64,000 nt of DNA from Lactococcus sp. S-13 (GTDB taxonomy: Bacteria; Bacillota; Bacilli; Lactobacillales; Streptococcaceae). Positions within the stretch are counted from its first letter, which is position 1. Each line of letters begins with the position of its first letter. Both the position numbers and the translations under genes were made by a program. Location: the NCBI RefSeq assembly GCF_004210295.1, contig NZ_SDAK01000001.1, forward strand, positions 744,001 through 808,000. The letters run 5' to 3'. The notes under the pieces are model-generated. The model was not told the DNA's origin and searched no databases. It worked only from the letters and a program-made list of their open reading frames with translations. Below, in pieces: positions 38,576 to 48,594 of this stretch.

Positions 38576-39780
38576 GATAGGATGCTCCGTTTTCGTAAGA
38601 ATTTACGGAAATTGATAAATGACCAGATGATGTTAATCACGACAAACAAGCTGGTACCAACAATCGCCGCACGATAACTGATGTAGCCAGCAATGGCTGA
38701 GCCGACGAGTGGGCCTGTAACCATGCCCAAATTTGAACTCATTTGTGCGTAAGCAAAAATTCGGCTGACGCCTTCTTTCGGAGTTATCTTGGAAAGAAGA
38801 GAATTTACTGACGGCATCAAAGCCCCTGTGCCAAAGCCCAGAAGGAAGCGCAAAATACCAAGTTGCAAGGGACTTTGAACCAGCGCCATTGGCAAATAGA
38901 TTACAAAAGTGAATACCAACCCAATCAAAATCAGGCGGTGAGAGCCGTATTTATCGCCTAAGCGTCCTAAAAAGCTTGAAGAGAGCATCGCCGATAAGCC
39001 GACGGCCGAGACAATCAATCCTGAAATAAACATCAGATTTTCTGTGTTATTTGTCAATGTTTTGATGTACAAAGTGACAAACGGCTCAATAGACTGAGAA
39101 GTGATTTGAATAATGAATGTTGTCACCAACAAGCCAACCAAAATCTGTTTGTTACTCACTTTATTGATGATTTCTCTACTGGAGAGCATTTTATCTTTGG
39201 GAACAGGTTCAAAATGTTCATGCACAAAGAGAATTGTCAGCAAAGTCGTCAAAGCGAGCAAAGCGCCCACAATCAAAAAAACATTCGCCATACCAAACCA
39301 TTGGGCAAGTAAACCGCCAAGTGACGGCCCTATTAAGCTTCCCGAAACCATTGCCGTAGCAAGCGTTCCTAGGGCATAGCCCGATTTGTCTTTCGGTGCT
39401 TGCGAGGCAATCATAGCCGTTGAATTTGGGATGTAGCCTGAGAAAAAGCCCATCAATAAACGCAAGCCGAGTAACCACCAGACATTCGGGACAAAGGCCA
39501 AGCCGCCCATCGTCAAAGTCATTACAACACTAGCGCGAACCATCATTACTTTTCGACCATGTTCATCAGCTAAGCGTCCCCAAATTGGAGCAACCAAGCC
39601 TGAAGCCAGAGCGGGCAAGGAAAAAGCTAACCCTGAATAGAGCTCAACATTTCCCCCGCGAACCCCTAGGCCCTGAATATACAAAGGCAGAAAAGGCATC
39701 ACCAATGAAAAAGATGAACCGACAAAAAAGCAGCCAATCCATGTAATAAATAAATTTCTTTTCCAGTTAATTGTATTCGT
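38572..39780 (-). CDS. pmrA: MFS multidrug efflux transporter, PmrA-like, with probable ACG start
   Basis: A 12-segment drug:proton antiporter. MFS motif A is visible as [13 protein letters not shown] and motif C-like sequence as [10 protein letters not shown]. PmrA of streptococci exports fluoroquinolones and dyes. The frame stays open upstream of the TTG at 39705 and encodes 25 more residues, including [15 protein letters not shown], which completes the first membrane segment. No ATG, GTG or TTG lies there. The best start is ACG at 39778-39780, nine bases after AGAGGG; translation from the TTG would cut into helix 1. Coordinates given use ACG. It lies 11 bases after coaE and overlaps rpmG by four. 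Confidence 0.85.
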   Translation of the reverse strand, partial: TNTINWKRNLFITWIGCFFVGSSFSLVMPFLPLYIQGLGVRGGNVELYSGLAFSLPALASGLVAPIWGRLADEHGRKVMMVRASVVMTLTMGGLAFVPNVWWLLGLRLLMGFFSGYIPNSTAMIASQAPKDKSGYALGTLATAMVSGSLIGPSLGGLLAQWFGMANVFLIVGALLALTTLLTILFVHEHFEPVPKDKMLSSREIINKVSNKQILVGLLVTTFIIQITSQSIEPFVTLYIKTLTNNTENLMFISGLIVSAVGLSAMLSSSFLGRLGDKYGSHRLILIGLVFTFVIYLPMALVQSPLQLGILRFLLGFGTGALMPSVNSLLSKITPKEGVSRIFAYAQMSSNLGMVTGPLVGSAIAGYISYRAAIVGTSLFVVINIIWSFINFRKFLRKRSILS

Positions 39781-39791
39781 TTTTCTTCCCT

Positions 39792-40517
39792 CTATTTCTC
39801 TCTATTTACCGCTAGCAAAGCCTCTTCAATCTGCTTTTTGAGCATTTCTAAACTTCCCGAATTATCCAAAATTCGGTCAGCAAATTTTCTCTTTTGCGCA
39901 AGTGGCATCTGCGCGTCAATTCGCTTTTTCGCTTCTTCTTTTGTAAAATGATTCCGCGCCATCAAGCGCTCCAATTGAATTTCTTCAGTGACAGTGACCA
40001 ACCAAATCTCATCAAATCCGTCATAGCCATATTCTAACAGCAAAGGGATATCCATAAAAAGCAGTTGATTTACTGACGGAAGCTTGCGATATATCTTTGA
40101 GCCAGAGAAATTACTGACGGAATTTACATCAGCAATTTCTCTAGGCTTTTCGTCAGTATTTTCTCTAAAATCACGCTCAGCATTTACGTCAGCATTTTCT
40201 CTACCCAAAAATTGATCGCGTCTATGGTACAGTTCCTTACGAATAATCTCATCCTGTAAAAGCGACAGTTTTTCACGTTGCTCTCGATTTTCAAAAACCA
40301 AAGCCCCCAACTTCGCCCGATTTAATTGACCTGTTTCATCAATAAAATCAGAACCAAAGTGCTTTAAAATCGCCTCATAAAGTCTGCCTTGAGGAGCTTG
40401 CAATTCACGCACAACCTTATCCGCATCAATCACCTGATAACCCAGAGAAATCAAAAAATCAACCACCGTTGATTTTCCACTCGCAATTCCACCAGTCAAT
40501 CCAATAACCTTTTTCAT
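39792..40517 (-). CDS. coaE: Dephospho-CoA kinase with repeat-derived insertion
   Basis: The last enzyme of coenzyme A synthesis, phosphorylating the 3'-OH of dephospho-CoA. The P-loop GLTGGIASGKST is at residues ~6-17; the lid and CoA regions (MDIPLLLEYGYDGFDEIWLVTV, RIDAQMPLAQKRKFAD) are intact. At 241 residues it is about 40 longer than the ~200 typical of the family. The surplus (RENADVNAERDF, RENTDEKP, REIADVNSVSNF in succession, around residues 107-145) is encoded by copies of the dispersed CTGACG repeat (40073-40202) inserted in frame before the MDIPLLLE strand. Function is probably kept because all motifs remain. Confidence 0.94.
   Translation of the reverse strand: MKKVIGLTGGIASGKSTVVDFLISLGYQVIDADKVVRELQAPQGRLYEAILKHFGSDFIDETGQLNRAKLGALVFENREQREKLSLLQDEIIRKELYHRRDQFLGRENADVNAERDFRENTDEKPREIADVNSVSNFSGSKIYRKLPSVNQLLFMDIPLLLEYGYDGFDEIWLVTVTEEIQLERLMARNHFTKEEAKKRIDAQMPLAQKRKFADRILDNSGSLEMLKKQIEEALLAVNREK
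40073..40202. repeat. Cluster of CTGACG repeats inside coaE
   Basis: CTGACG at 40073, AGAGAAATTACTGACG (40104-40119), a one-mismatch copy CATCAGCAATTTCTCT (40127-40142), CGTCAGTATTTTCTCT (40151-40166) and CGTCAGCATTTTCTCT (40187-40202). Opposite orientations face each other, yet the reading frame stays open. Confidence 0.9.
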
Positions 40518-40589
40518 TCCTCTATTTTAGCACAATTTTTGACTTTGCGAAACTAAAAATAATAGTTTTTAACTATTAGGACTAATTTA

Positions 40590-40628
40590 GAATACAAAAA
40601 ACCTGCCAGCAAAGCTAGCAGGTTCATT
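40590..40628 (-). terminator. Terminator after pflB
   Basis: AACCTGC and GCAGGTT with an inner AGC/GCT pairing (one mismatch) and a 3-base loop, followed on the minus strand by a T-rich tract. Confidence 0.8.
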
Positions 40629-40649
40629 TAAATCTGAGTTAATCAAGAA

Positions 40650-43013
40650 TTAGATGTTTGAAGTGTGCATTACTTCTTCATCATCAGTTGACAATACTTC
40701 GTGGAAGACACGTTCAGTCAATTCTTGTTTTTGTTCTGGTGTGAGGTATTTAGTGTTAACACAGTAACCAGAGATACGAACGATGACATCTTCACCGCGC
40801 ATGATCTTGTCATAGACATCTTTAAGATCCATAACATTCAAGTTAACGTGTTGTCCAGCAAATTCAGTACCACCAATCAAAGCACCTGGAGTGAAGTATC
40901 CATCAAGGATTTGTACCAAGTTGTCCACTTGTTCGTCACGCGTTTTACCAAGGGCACGTGGAGAAACTTGAGTCGTCAGAGAGATACCATCATTAGCGTC
41001 TTTGAATTCCAATTTAGCGAGTGAACGAAGGTTTTGCAACCATCCACCTTTAGCCTTGTTAGATGGGTTAGCACCTGGTGAGAAGAATTCAAGTTTAGAT
41101 TTGTTAACTGTACCATCTTCGTTGAGGAATACACCTTTGTGGACTGGAGAGTTACCAGTTTGTTTAGAGTAAGCCACGTTTGAAGTGATTGTCAAAAGTG
41201 AAACTGTAGCTTCAGCGTTCTTGTAAAGTTTGTGTGAAGCCAATTTTTCATGGTACATTTTCATAACCATTTTGGCGATATCGTCAGCACGGTCATCATC
41301 TTCACCATAACGTGGGAAGTCACCTTCTACTTCATAGTCGTAAACATAGCCGTTTTCATCACGGAGTGTTTTAACTTTAGCATATTTAATAGCTGACAAT
41401 GAGTCAACAGTATTTGCGAATCCACAGATACCGAATCCCATGTTAATCCCAACACGAGTAGGCAAGAAGGCCATTTGAACAGCTTCATAGTTGTATTTGT
41501 CAGTCATGTAGTGGATGATATTCATGGCATCAACATAAGTGTCAGTCAACCAGTCCAATGATTTGTCAAAGTTAGCCAAAACTTTTTCATAATCAAGCAC
41601 TTCATCAGTTACAGGTTCGATGTCAAATACTTTGTAGTCTTTATGAACGTCATCGTAACCACCATTGATACCTGTCAACATTGCTTTAAGCACGTTTACA
41701 CGAGCACCGAAGAATTGGATGTTGTGACGAGCATCTTCTGATTCAGGGTCAAGTGGAGATACACAACAAGAGATACATGACATTTCGCCATAGCCATCTT
41801 TAGCCATTGTTTCAACACCTTCGTATTGGATAGATGAGTGTTTGTGGCTCATAGACATTGCATAACGTTTGAATGAGTAAGGAAGTTTAGAATCCCAAAG
41901 GACTGTCAAGTTTGGTTCTGGAGCGTTACCGATAGTATCAAGAGTGTTCAAGAAACGGTAGTCCATTTTAGTAACACGGTGACGTCCGTCGTTACCCATA
42001 CCAGCCATAGATGTAGTGATGAATGTTGGGTCACCAGAGTAAAGTTCATCGTAGGCAGCAGCACGAGCGAATTTCATTGTACGAAGTTTCAATACGAAAT
42101 CGTCAACAAATTCTTGGATTTCTTGTTCAGTGAATGTTCCACGAGCAAGGTCACGTTCAGCAAAGATATCAAGAACGATTGGCACACGTCCAAGTGAAGT
42201 TGCAGCACCGTTGATGACACGACATACAGCCATATAAGCAATATTAACCCATTGGATAGCTTCTTTAACGTTCATCGCTGGGCGTGAAACGTCAAGACCG
42301 TACAAAGCACCAAAGTTTACAACTTGTTGCAATGCTTGGTATTGCATATTGATTTCTTCTTTAAGACGGATGTTTTCTTCATTGATTTCAGTAATTGCAT
42401 CCCATTCGCGAGCTTTTTCTTTCATCAAGTAGTCTGCACCATAAAGCGCAAGACGAGCATAAACACCAATGATACGACCACGTGAGTAAGCATCTGGCAA
42501 ACCAGTTACTGTGTGAGCGTGGCGCGCTTTACGAATTGCTGAAGTGTAAGCACGGAAAATACCATCATTTACAGAAGTCATTGTTTGTGACAAAACATCG
42601 TGCAATTGAGGATCAACTGAAAGGCCATGTTCTGTCAAGATTTTTTCAGCAACACGAAGTCCACCTCTAGGCATGAAGTTCAAGCGGAAAAGTTCTTTGT
42701 TTTGCATCCCATAGATAAGTTCAAGTTCTTTATCATTAGGATCAACATAACCAGCAGGAATTTTGTCAATAGATGTCACAACATCTGTATCAAAAGGAAA
42801 TCCTACTTCTTCATAATGTTCTTTTGTATCTTCAATAATTTTTTTTACTTTGAGCGTACGTTCAGTAGGCCCAGCAAGGAAGCTTTCATCACCGTCATAA
42901 GGTTTGTAGTTTTCTTGCACAAAACGAGTAATGCTCGCAACATCACGCCAATCTGTTCCTTTGAAACCTTCCCAGGCTTGTTCAAAGATGTTTTCAGTAA
43001 CTTCGGTTTTCAT
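40650..43013 (-). CDS. pflB: Formate C-acetyltransferase (pyruvate formate-lyase)
   Basis: A 787-residue glycyl-radical enzyme that splits pyruvate with CoA into acetyl-CoA and formate under anaerobic conditions, the branch point to mixed-acid fermentation. The active-site cysteine pair is in [13 protein letters not shown], and the radical glycine in VRISGYCVN near the C-terminus (activated by a separate PflA not in this window). Length is normal. Monocistronic, with AAGGAGATTTTCAAA before the ATG and its own promoter and terminator. Confidence 0.98.
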   Translation of the reverse strand: MKTEVTENIFEQAWEGFKGTDWRDVASITRFVQENYKPYDGDESFLAGPTERTLKVKKIIEDTKEHYEEVGFPFDTDVVTSIDKIPAGYVDPNDKELELIYGMQNKELFRLNFMPRGGLRVAEKILTEHGLSVDPQLHDVLSQTMTSVNDGIFRAYTSAIRKARHAHTVTGLPDAYSRGRIIGVYARLALYGADYLMKEKAREWDAITEINEENIRLKEEINMQYQALQQVVNFGALYGLDVSRPAMNVKEAIQWVNIAYMAVCRVINGAATSLGRVPIVLDIFAERDLARGTFTEQEIQEFVDDFVLKLRTMKFARAAAYDELYSGDPTFITTSMAGMGNDGRHRVTKMDYRFLNTLDTIGNAPEPNLTVLWDSKLPYSFKRYAMSMSHKHSSIQYEGVETMAKDGYGEMSCISCCVSPLDPESEDARHNIQFFGARVNVLKAMLTGINGGYDDVHKDYKVFDIEPVTDEVLDYEKVLANFDKSLDWLTDTYVDAMNIIHYMTDKYNYEAVQMAFLPTRVGINMGFGICGFANTVDSLSAIKYAKVKTLRDENGYVYDYEVEGDFPRYGEDDDRADDIAKMVMKMYHEKLASHKLYKNAEATVSLLTITSNVAYSKQTGNSPVHKGVFLNEDGTVNKSKLEFFSPGANPSNKAKGGWLQNLRSLAKLEFKDANDGISLTTQVSPRALGKTRDEQVDNLVQILDGYFTPGALIGGTEFAGQHVNLNVMDLKDVYDKIMRGEDVIVRISGYCVNTKYLTPEQKQELTERVFHEVLSTDDEEVMHTSNI

Positions 43014-43056
43014 TTTGAAAATCTCCTTCGTTCTTTCTGTTTCAAATTACACTATC

Positions 43057-43085
43057 ATTATATCACACAGTTAGAGAATAGCAAA
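43057..43085 (-). promoter_or_regulatory. pflB promoter
   Basis: -10 TATAAT (43057-43062), a 17-base spacer and a weak -35 TTTGCT (43080-43085) on the minus strand. I see no clear cre or Fnr-type site. Confidence 0.6.
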
Positions 43086-43297
43086 CAGAAATCAAGAGAA
43101 AATGCAGTTTCTTTACTAATACAGTTTTCATTATTTTACTATCTGTTATATTAAATTTAAGTGTATTTTAAGTTTTTCACAAGCGAGTACCCTCAAAACG
43201 TTTATAACGTCTACATCAAGGGCATCCCTTTATATTTTTCACAAAGCTAAGTAAAAAAATTTATTCGCTCTTCATAGTTACTAAAAGCTATTTTTCT

Positions 43298-44863
43298 TCA
43301 TAATTCAATAATTTTATCATAAACAAACCTTTTGTCAAAATGATGGGCAATTTCAATAACAAGAACTGGTAAATTCAAAATTAACTTTCTTACTTTATAG
43401 GCGTTCTCATCATCCAACGAAGCCGTAACTTCGTCAATTAGCAAAATATTCTTTTTCCGTAACAAACAGCGCGCTAACTCAATTCTCACTCTTTGCCCAC
43501 CCGAGATGTTCTCGCCGTTATTCTCAATTTTTATGTCTAGAATATTTTCGAATTCACTAACTAGACCAACCTGTTCTAATGCAGAAAGTAACTCAAGCTC
43601 TGAATAGTCATCGTCAAATGTTAGATTATAACGAATTGTATCGTTGAATAAAAAGGGAGTTTGCGAAATTATTCCGATGTTATTTTGAAATTGTGAATAC
43701 TTTTTATTTTCTTGAGTAACAACAGTAATTTCTCCCTTATCCACTGCTAACTCTTGGTTTATTAGTCGAAAAAGTGTTGATTTTCCAGAACCACTTGCTC
43801 CACGAATAAGATATTTTTTCCCCATTTCAAATATGTAAGTAAAATCGTGAAAAATAATTTTTGAAGAAAATGATTTATTTACACTTCCTACACAGAGCTG
43901 TTTAATTCCTTTAACCATTGGTAATTTTTCACCCTCTACTTCTGGAGTATCCAAGAGATTAAAAAACCGCTCTTTTGTGGTCTTCGCTTCCTGAAGGTAC
44001 TGAATTTGGTATAAGATAGTTTGAATAGGTTGTGAAGCCTGTTGCGCTGCAACAAACATTGCAATAAGCGCTGCAACAGGAATATTTGCGCCATGCAAGT
44101 TCATTAAAAAGCCAATCACTAACGGAAGAACTTGTCCAAGAAAATTAGTCAAACCACGAAAAGAAAAAATTAAGTTGCTGGTATAAGCAGACCATTTTCT
44201 AGCATTTTCTCTCTCTTCTACAGCACTTTGGACACGGTTAATTGCTCGTTCTATTCCTTGATTATTTTTTAATGTTTGCCTTCCATTAACAGCATCCATA
44301 ATTTTTTCTAATGCAACTCCACGTTTGGAATAATAAAGTTCTCCTAGAGCATTCAATCGTTTTCCAAGAACCATTTGAGGAATTGGGATGAGCAGGGATC
44401 CTAATATAAAAATCGGCCCCAAAATTATATTAGAGTAGATAAGGTAAAGAGCCGTCGTAATAAAAATAATCCCCCAGGTAAAAAGCATTCCCCAAGGCTC
44501 AATATAAGTTCCGTATAGAAATTCTAAATCTTGTGTCAACAATGAAATTTTTTCGGAATTTTTAAATTCCAATGAATTTTTTAAAATTCTTTTTAAAATA
44601 GTTTGATGTAAATTCACAAGGATAGTAGTCATCGAATAGTTTGTTGAAACATTGCTCAAAAAACTAATAAAATAGAGAATAATATAAATCAAAAAACCAT
44701 ATAATCCAAAATGTAACACATCACTCAAATCTGACTTGTTACTTAGATTCATCGCATTTTTGATAATGATAGGTTGAATCAAAACATAGGCCGAACTAAT
44801 AACACTCATGAATATTAAAACAATTTTTGCTTTGGTCGGCAAAAATTTGAAAAGCTTTAACAT
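43298..44863 (-). CDS. ABC exporter (fused permease-ATPase) of a small peptide cassette
   Basis: A 521-residue half-transporter. Residues ~1-290 carry five or six membrane segments of the type I exporter fold. Residues ~310-521 are the ATPase with Walker A GASGSGKST, Q-loop in ISQTPFLF, signature ISGGQRVRIELAR, Walker B NILLIDEVTASLD and the H-loop in EIAHHF. There is no N-terminal C39 peptidase domain, so it would not cut a double-glycine leader. GGAGG at ideal spacing precedes the ATG. It lies directly downstream of a 27-aa peptide gene and an attenuator-like hairpin, so export of that peptide (or immunity to it) is the likely job. The surrounding DNA is AT-rich. Confidence 0.85.
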   Translation of the reverse strand: MLKLFKFLPTKAKIVLIFMSVISSAYVLIQPIIIKNAMNLSNKSDLSDVLHFGLYGFLIYIILYFISFLSNVSTNYSMTTILVNLHQTILKRILKNSLEFKNSEKISLLTQDLEFLYGTYIEPWGMLFTWGIIFITTALYLIYSNIILGPIFILGSLLIPIPQMVLGKRLNALGELYYSKRGVALEKIMDAVNGRQTLKNNQGIERAINRVQSAVEERENARKWSAYTSNLIFSFRGLTNFLGQVLPLVIGFLMNLHGANIPVAALIAMFVAAQQASQPIQTILYQIQYLQEAKTTKERFFNLLDTPEVEGEKLPMVKGIKQLCVGSVNKSFSSKIIFHDFTYIFEMGKKYLIRGASGSGKSTLFRLINQELAVDKGEITVVTQENKKYSQFQNNIGIISQTPFLFNDTIRYNLTFDDDYSELELLSALEQVGLVSEFENILDIKIENNGENISGGQRVRIELARCLLRKKNILLIDEVTASLDDENAYKVRKLILNLPVLVIEIAHHFDKRFVYDKIIEL

Positions 44864-44874
44864 TATTAACCTCC

Positions 44875-44906
44875 AAAAATCAAAAGAAGGAGATAAACTC
44901 CTTCAA
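44875..44906 (-). terminator. Attenuator hairpin between the 27-aa peptide and the ABC exporter
   Basis: GAAGGAG (44886-44892) and CTCCTTC (44898-44904) close a 5-base loop, and on the minus strand TTTTGATTTTT follows. Partial termination here would give much more peptide mRNA than exporter mRNA, a common layout in bacteriocin and RiPP operons. Confidence 0.75.
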
Positions 44907-44908
44907 CT

Positions 44909-44992
44909 TTAGCAAATTGTATCACATTGATTGTTAAGAGGTTTGTTAGACGCTCTTGTTTTTTTATTCGTTTTATTTTGGATTACCTTCAT
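44909..44992 (-). CDS. 27-aa Cys-ended peptide, probable secreted/modified precursor
   Basis: A very short gene with an excellent ribosome-binding site (GGAGG, seven bases before the ATG). The peptide starts MKVIQNKTNKKT, is basic and Asn-rich in its N-terminal two thirds, and ends NNQCDTIC. The last eight residues split into two [N/D]-x-x-C units (NNQC, DTIC). There is no hydrophobic signal peptide and no GG leader. Its position between a 66-aa protein gene and an ABC exporter, followed by an attenuator hairpin, is typical for a RiPP or signalling-peptide precursor. NxxC-type peptides of streptococci carry Cys thioethers made by radical SAM enzymes, but no such enzyme gene is present here. 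Family assignment is inference. Confidence 0.7.
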   Translation of the reverse strand: MKVIQNKTNKKTRASNKPLNNQCDTIC

Positions 44993-45008
44993 TTTATTTC
45001 CTCCATTT

Positions 45009-45209
45009 TTAATCAATATCTAAAATATCATCATATAATTTTTGACTTGCAAACAAAGCTAAATTATTATAAATTTTAGATTTCATTATCTCACAGATAG
45101 CAGGCTTCTTTAGACGATTTGTTATCAAAAAAGAATGATTATTTTTACAATTAAAGTAAACTTTCCCATTAATAAGATTTGTTTGAAGTATGTATCTTGA
45201 TAATTCCAT
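45009..45209 (-). CDS. 66-aa protein of the peptide cassette, possibly a stand-alone recognition domain
   Basis: I do not recognise it with certainty. The N-terminus MELSRYILQTNLINGKVYFN followed by a short beta-like stretch resembles the leader-recognition (RRE-like) N-terminus of radical SAM/SPASM peptide maturases, which start with similar SRY...N patterns; the rest (SKIYNNLALFASQKLYDDIL) looks helical. It may be a free-standing RRE, an immunity protein or a truncated maturase. A consensus promoter lies 30 bases upstream, but the Shine-Dalgarno sequence is poor; a four-codon frame (MKAE) ends one base before its ATG. The next gene's RBS overlaps its 3' end, so it is a complete gene, not a visible frameshift remnant. 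Confidence 0.6.
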   Translation of the reverse strand: MELSRYILQTNLINGKVYFNCKNNHSFLITNRLKKPAICEIMKSKIYNNLALFASQKLYDDILDID

Positions 45210-45238
45210 ACTTATTCAGCTTTCATTTTTATAATTGC

Positions 45239-45267
45239 ATTATAAGCCTTATTTTTTAACCCGTCAA
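45239..45267 (-). promoter_or_regulatory. Promoter of the peptide/ABC exporter cassette
   Basis: -35 TTGACG (45262-45267), exactly 17 bases, then -10 TATAAT (45239-45244). It is one of the strongest consensus promoters in the window and points toward the 66-aa gene. Confidence 0.85.
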
Positions 45268-45322
45268 TAACTTTCTTTAATTGTTTGATTATTTTATACA
45301 ATTAAAACAATTAAATTTTCAA

Positions 45323-46240
45323 TCATAACATATCTTTTCGGTGCAAAAGCCAAGTAATCCAACCACAAACTAAAATACCAATAATTAAAATTGCCCAAAC
45401 CATCCATTTCATCGTTTGACCGGGAATAGGCACGTTCATTCCGTAGAAACCTACAATAACGGCAGGAATCCCTAAAACAAAAGTGGCCGAGGTCATAATT
45501 TTCATCACGATATTCAAATTATTACTGACAATGTTTGAGAATAAATCACGTAGGTTTTCAAGTAACTTCAATTGAATTTTTGTTTCTGTATAAGCTTGAT
45601 CAGTTTCGACAAAAATATCATAAATCTTTTCAGCAAAGCCATCCTCGCCGTTTTCTCGCAAATAATCAATGAATCCTTGAAGTACTTGAATATTATTGTG
45701 CAAGGCATCTTCAAAATAGATTAAACTTGCTTGAATCGCAATCATATCAACAATTTGATCATTTTTGGTCGAATTTTTAATGCCTACTTCAAGCTTACGA
45801 CGTCGCATCCGAAAATCACGCAGATAGTCGTGATAAGCGCGAGTCATCTGATACATCACTTGGAAAATTAGCTGATGTTTATAACGTTTGTTATCATATT
45901 CACGTCCAAAAATACTTTCATTCTCAATGTCATGGTTGAGCGCTAGGATAACAGACTCATTTCTCGTCCATACTAATGAATAAGGAAAAGTTCCAACCTC
46001 ACCATAGCTAGAAACGGCTGGATACTGTAAGAGAATCAAGTTATTATCATTTTCATCCGTTTCAAAACGAGCGTTTTCGTAATCATCTAAAATTCCTCCC
46101 AAATAGTCAAAAGGAAAATCATAGTATTCCGAAATTTTTCCAATTTCTTCGCGAGTGGGATTGAGAACATAAGTAAAATTTTTCATTTCTGACGTTGAAG
46201 TCAGTTTTTTAGCACTAGATAGTTCGTAGTTTTTAATCAT
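45323..46240 (-). CDS. corA: CorA-family magnesium/cobalt transporter
   Basis: A 305-residue pentameric channel protein. The large N-terminal cytosolic domain with long helices (YLRDFRMRRRKLEVGIKN) is followed by two C-terminal membrane segments; the selectivity-filter motif GFYGMNVP lies at the end of the first. Magnesium influx is the usual role, though some homologues carry zinc or other divalent ions. Monocistronic as far as I can see. Confidence 0.93.
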   Translation of the reverse strand: MIKNYELSSAKKLTSTSEMKNFTYVLNPTREEIGKISEYYDFPFDYLGGILDDYENARFETDENDNNLILLQYPAVSSYGEVGTFPYSLVWTRNESVILALNHDIENESIFGREYDNKRYKHQLIFQVMYQMTRAYHDYLRDFRMRRRKLEVGIKNSTKNDQIVDMIAIQASLIYFEDALHNNIQVLQGFIDYLRENGEDGFAEKIYDIFVETDQAYTETKIQLKLLENLRDLFSNIVSNNLNIVMKIMTSATFVLGIPAVIVGFYGMNVPIPGQTMKWMVWAILIIGILVCGWITWLLHRKDML

Positions 46241-46356
46241 TGGTTAGTCCAGCTATCTCTTCTTTTTTACTGATCAAACAATTTTATTCTGCTCATCAGT
46301 CATATCCCAATTGTAGCAAATTTTTTTGATTTGTGTTTGTTTGATAGAAAAAGGAT

Positions 46357-46389
46357 TGGACAAAAAAACTCTCCCGAAGGAGAGTTCTA
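46357..46389 (-). terminator. Terminator of eno with UUCG tetraloop
   Basis: On the minus strand AACTCTCC-TTCG-GGAGAGTT: an 8-bp stem capped by a UUCG-type loop, then a T-run. Such loops make very stable terminators, as expected after a highly expressed gene. Confidence 0.95.
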
Positions 46390-46402
46390 ACATCTTACAA
46401 AA

Positions 46403-47779
<1,377 letters not shown>

Positions 47780-47865
47780 TCAAGTGAAAATCTCTGTAAA
47801 GCTAAATTTCACAAGGTTTTGCGCTTACATTTTCGTTAAAACTAAATTCAACCTTAAATTCTTTC

Positions 47866-47895
47866 AAAAAAAAGGATTGGAAGAATCCAATCCAG
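47866..47895 (-). terminator. Terminator of hpf
   Basis: GGATTGGA (47874-47881) and TCCAATCC (47886-47893) around AGAA, then a run of eight T residues on the minus strand. Confidence 0.93.
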
Positions 47896-47900
47896 TATTT

Positions 47901-48458
47901 TTATTCTGTTTCAATCAAGCCATAGCGACCGTCTTCACGGCGGTATACAACGTGTGTATCATTCGTATCAGCATCTGTAAAAACATAGAAATCATGCCCA
48001 AGCATATCCATTTGGAGGACTGCTTCTTCAGCATCCATTGGTTTCAAAGCAACGTGTTTTGTCCGAACGATTGAAACGTGATCTTCTGCCACTTCATCCG
48101 CTTTATCAAGTGGTGCAAACTCATCATTGAAAGCTTGACCAGTTGGAACAGAGTTACGAGGTTTACGGTTCATGCGTGTTTTATATTTGCGAATTTGACG
48201 TTCAAGTTTTTCTTCGACAAAATCAATTGAGGAATACATTTCTTGTGAAGTGTCCTCTGCACGTAAGGTGATATTTTTAGCTGGAAGTGTTACTTCAACT
48301 TTAGCACGTTTTTCAGTGTAAACTTTAAGATTAACATAGGCTGTCACTTCATGACCATCGTTGAAATATTTATCGAGTTTTCCGATTTTGTCTTCAACAT
48401 AAGCGCGGATTGCATCGGTAACTTCGACGTTTTCGCCACGGATATTAAATTTGATCAT
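47901..48458 (-). CDS. hpf: Ribosome hibernation promoting factor (long form)
   Basis: A 185-residue protein that binds the small-subunit decoding centre and pairs 70S ribosomes into inactive 100S dimers in stationary phase. The N-terminal HPF/RaiA domain (MIKFNIRGENVEVTDAIRAY; VEVTLPAKNITLRAED) is followed by a linker and the C-terminal dimerisation domain (MDAEEAVLQMDMLGHDFYVF), so this is the long form typical of Firmicutes. The start is preceded by AAAGAGGTACTCTT. Confidence 0.96.
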   Translation of the reverse strand: MIKFNIRGENVEVTDAIRAYVEDKIGKLDKYFNDGHEVTAYVNLKVYTEKRAKVEVTLPAKNITLRAEDTSQEMYSSIDFVEEKLERQIRKYKTRMNRKPRNSVPTGQAFNDEFAPLDKADEVAEDHVSIVRTKHVALKPMDAEEAVLQMDMLGHDFYVFTDADTNDTHVVYRREDGRYGLIETE

Positions 48459-48594
48459 AAGAGTACCTCTTTAACAGTTTTATTGGGTTTGTTGAGCCGT
48501 TAAACTGACTAATATTTTAAGAGCTTCAATTTCCTTTTCAAAACTGTCCTTTCCTTTATTTCTAATCTAATTATAACATGAAACAGCTTACATC

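Noticed and set aside
40701-41024. 107-codon plus-strand frame inside pflB
   Set aside because: A shadow of the strongly codon-biased pflB gene; no independent support.
45211-45300. Lys-rich 29-codon minus-strand open stretch (KIIKQLKKVIDGLKN...) ending just before the 66-aa gene
   Set aside because: Looks like an amphipathic peptide, but has no ATG/GTG and no ribosome-binding site, and the best promoter of the region lies inside it.
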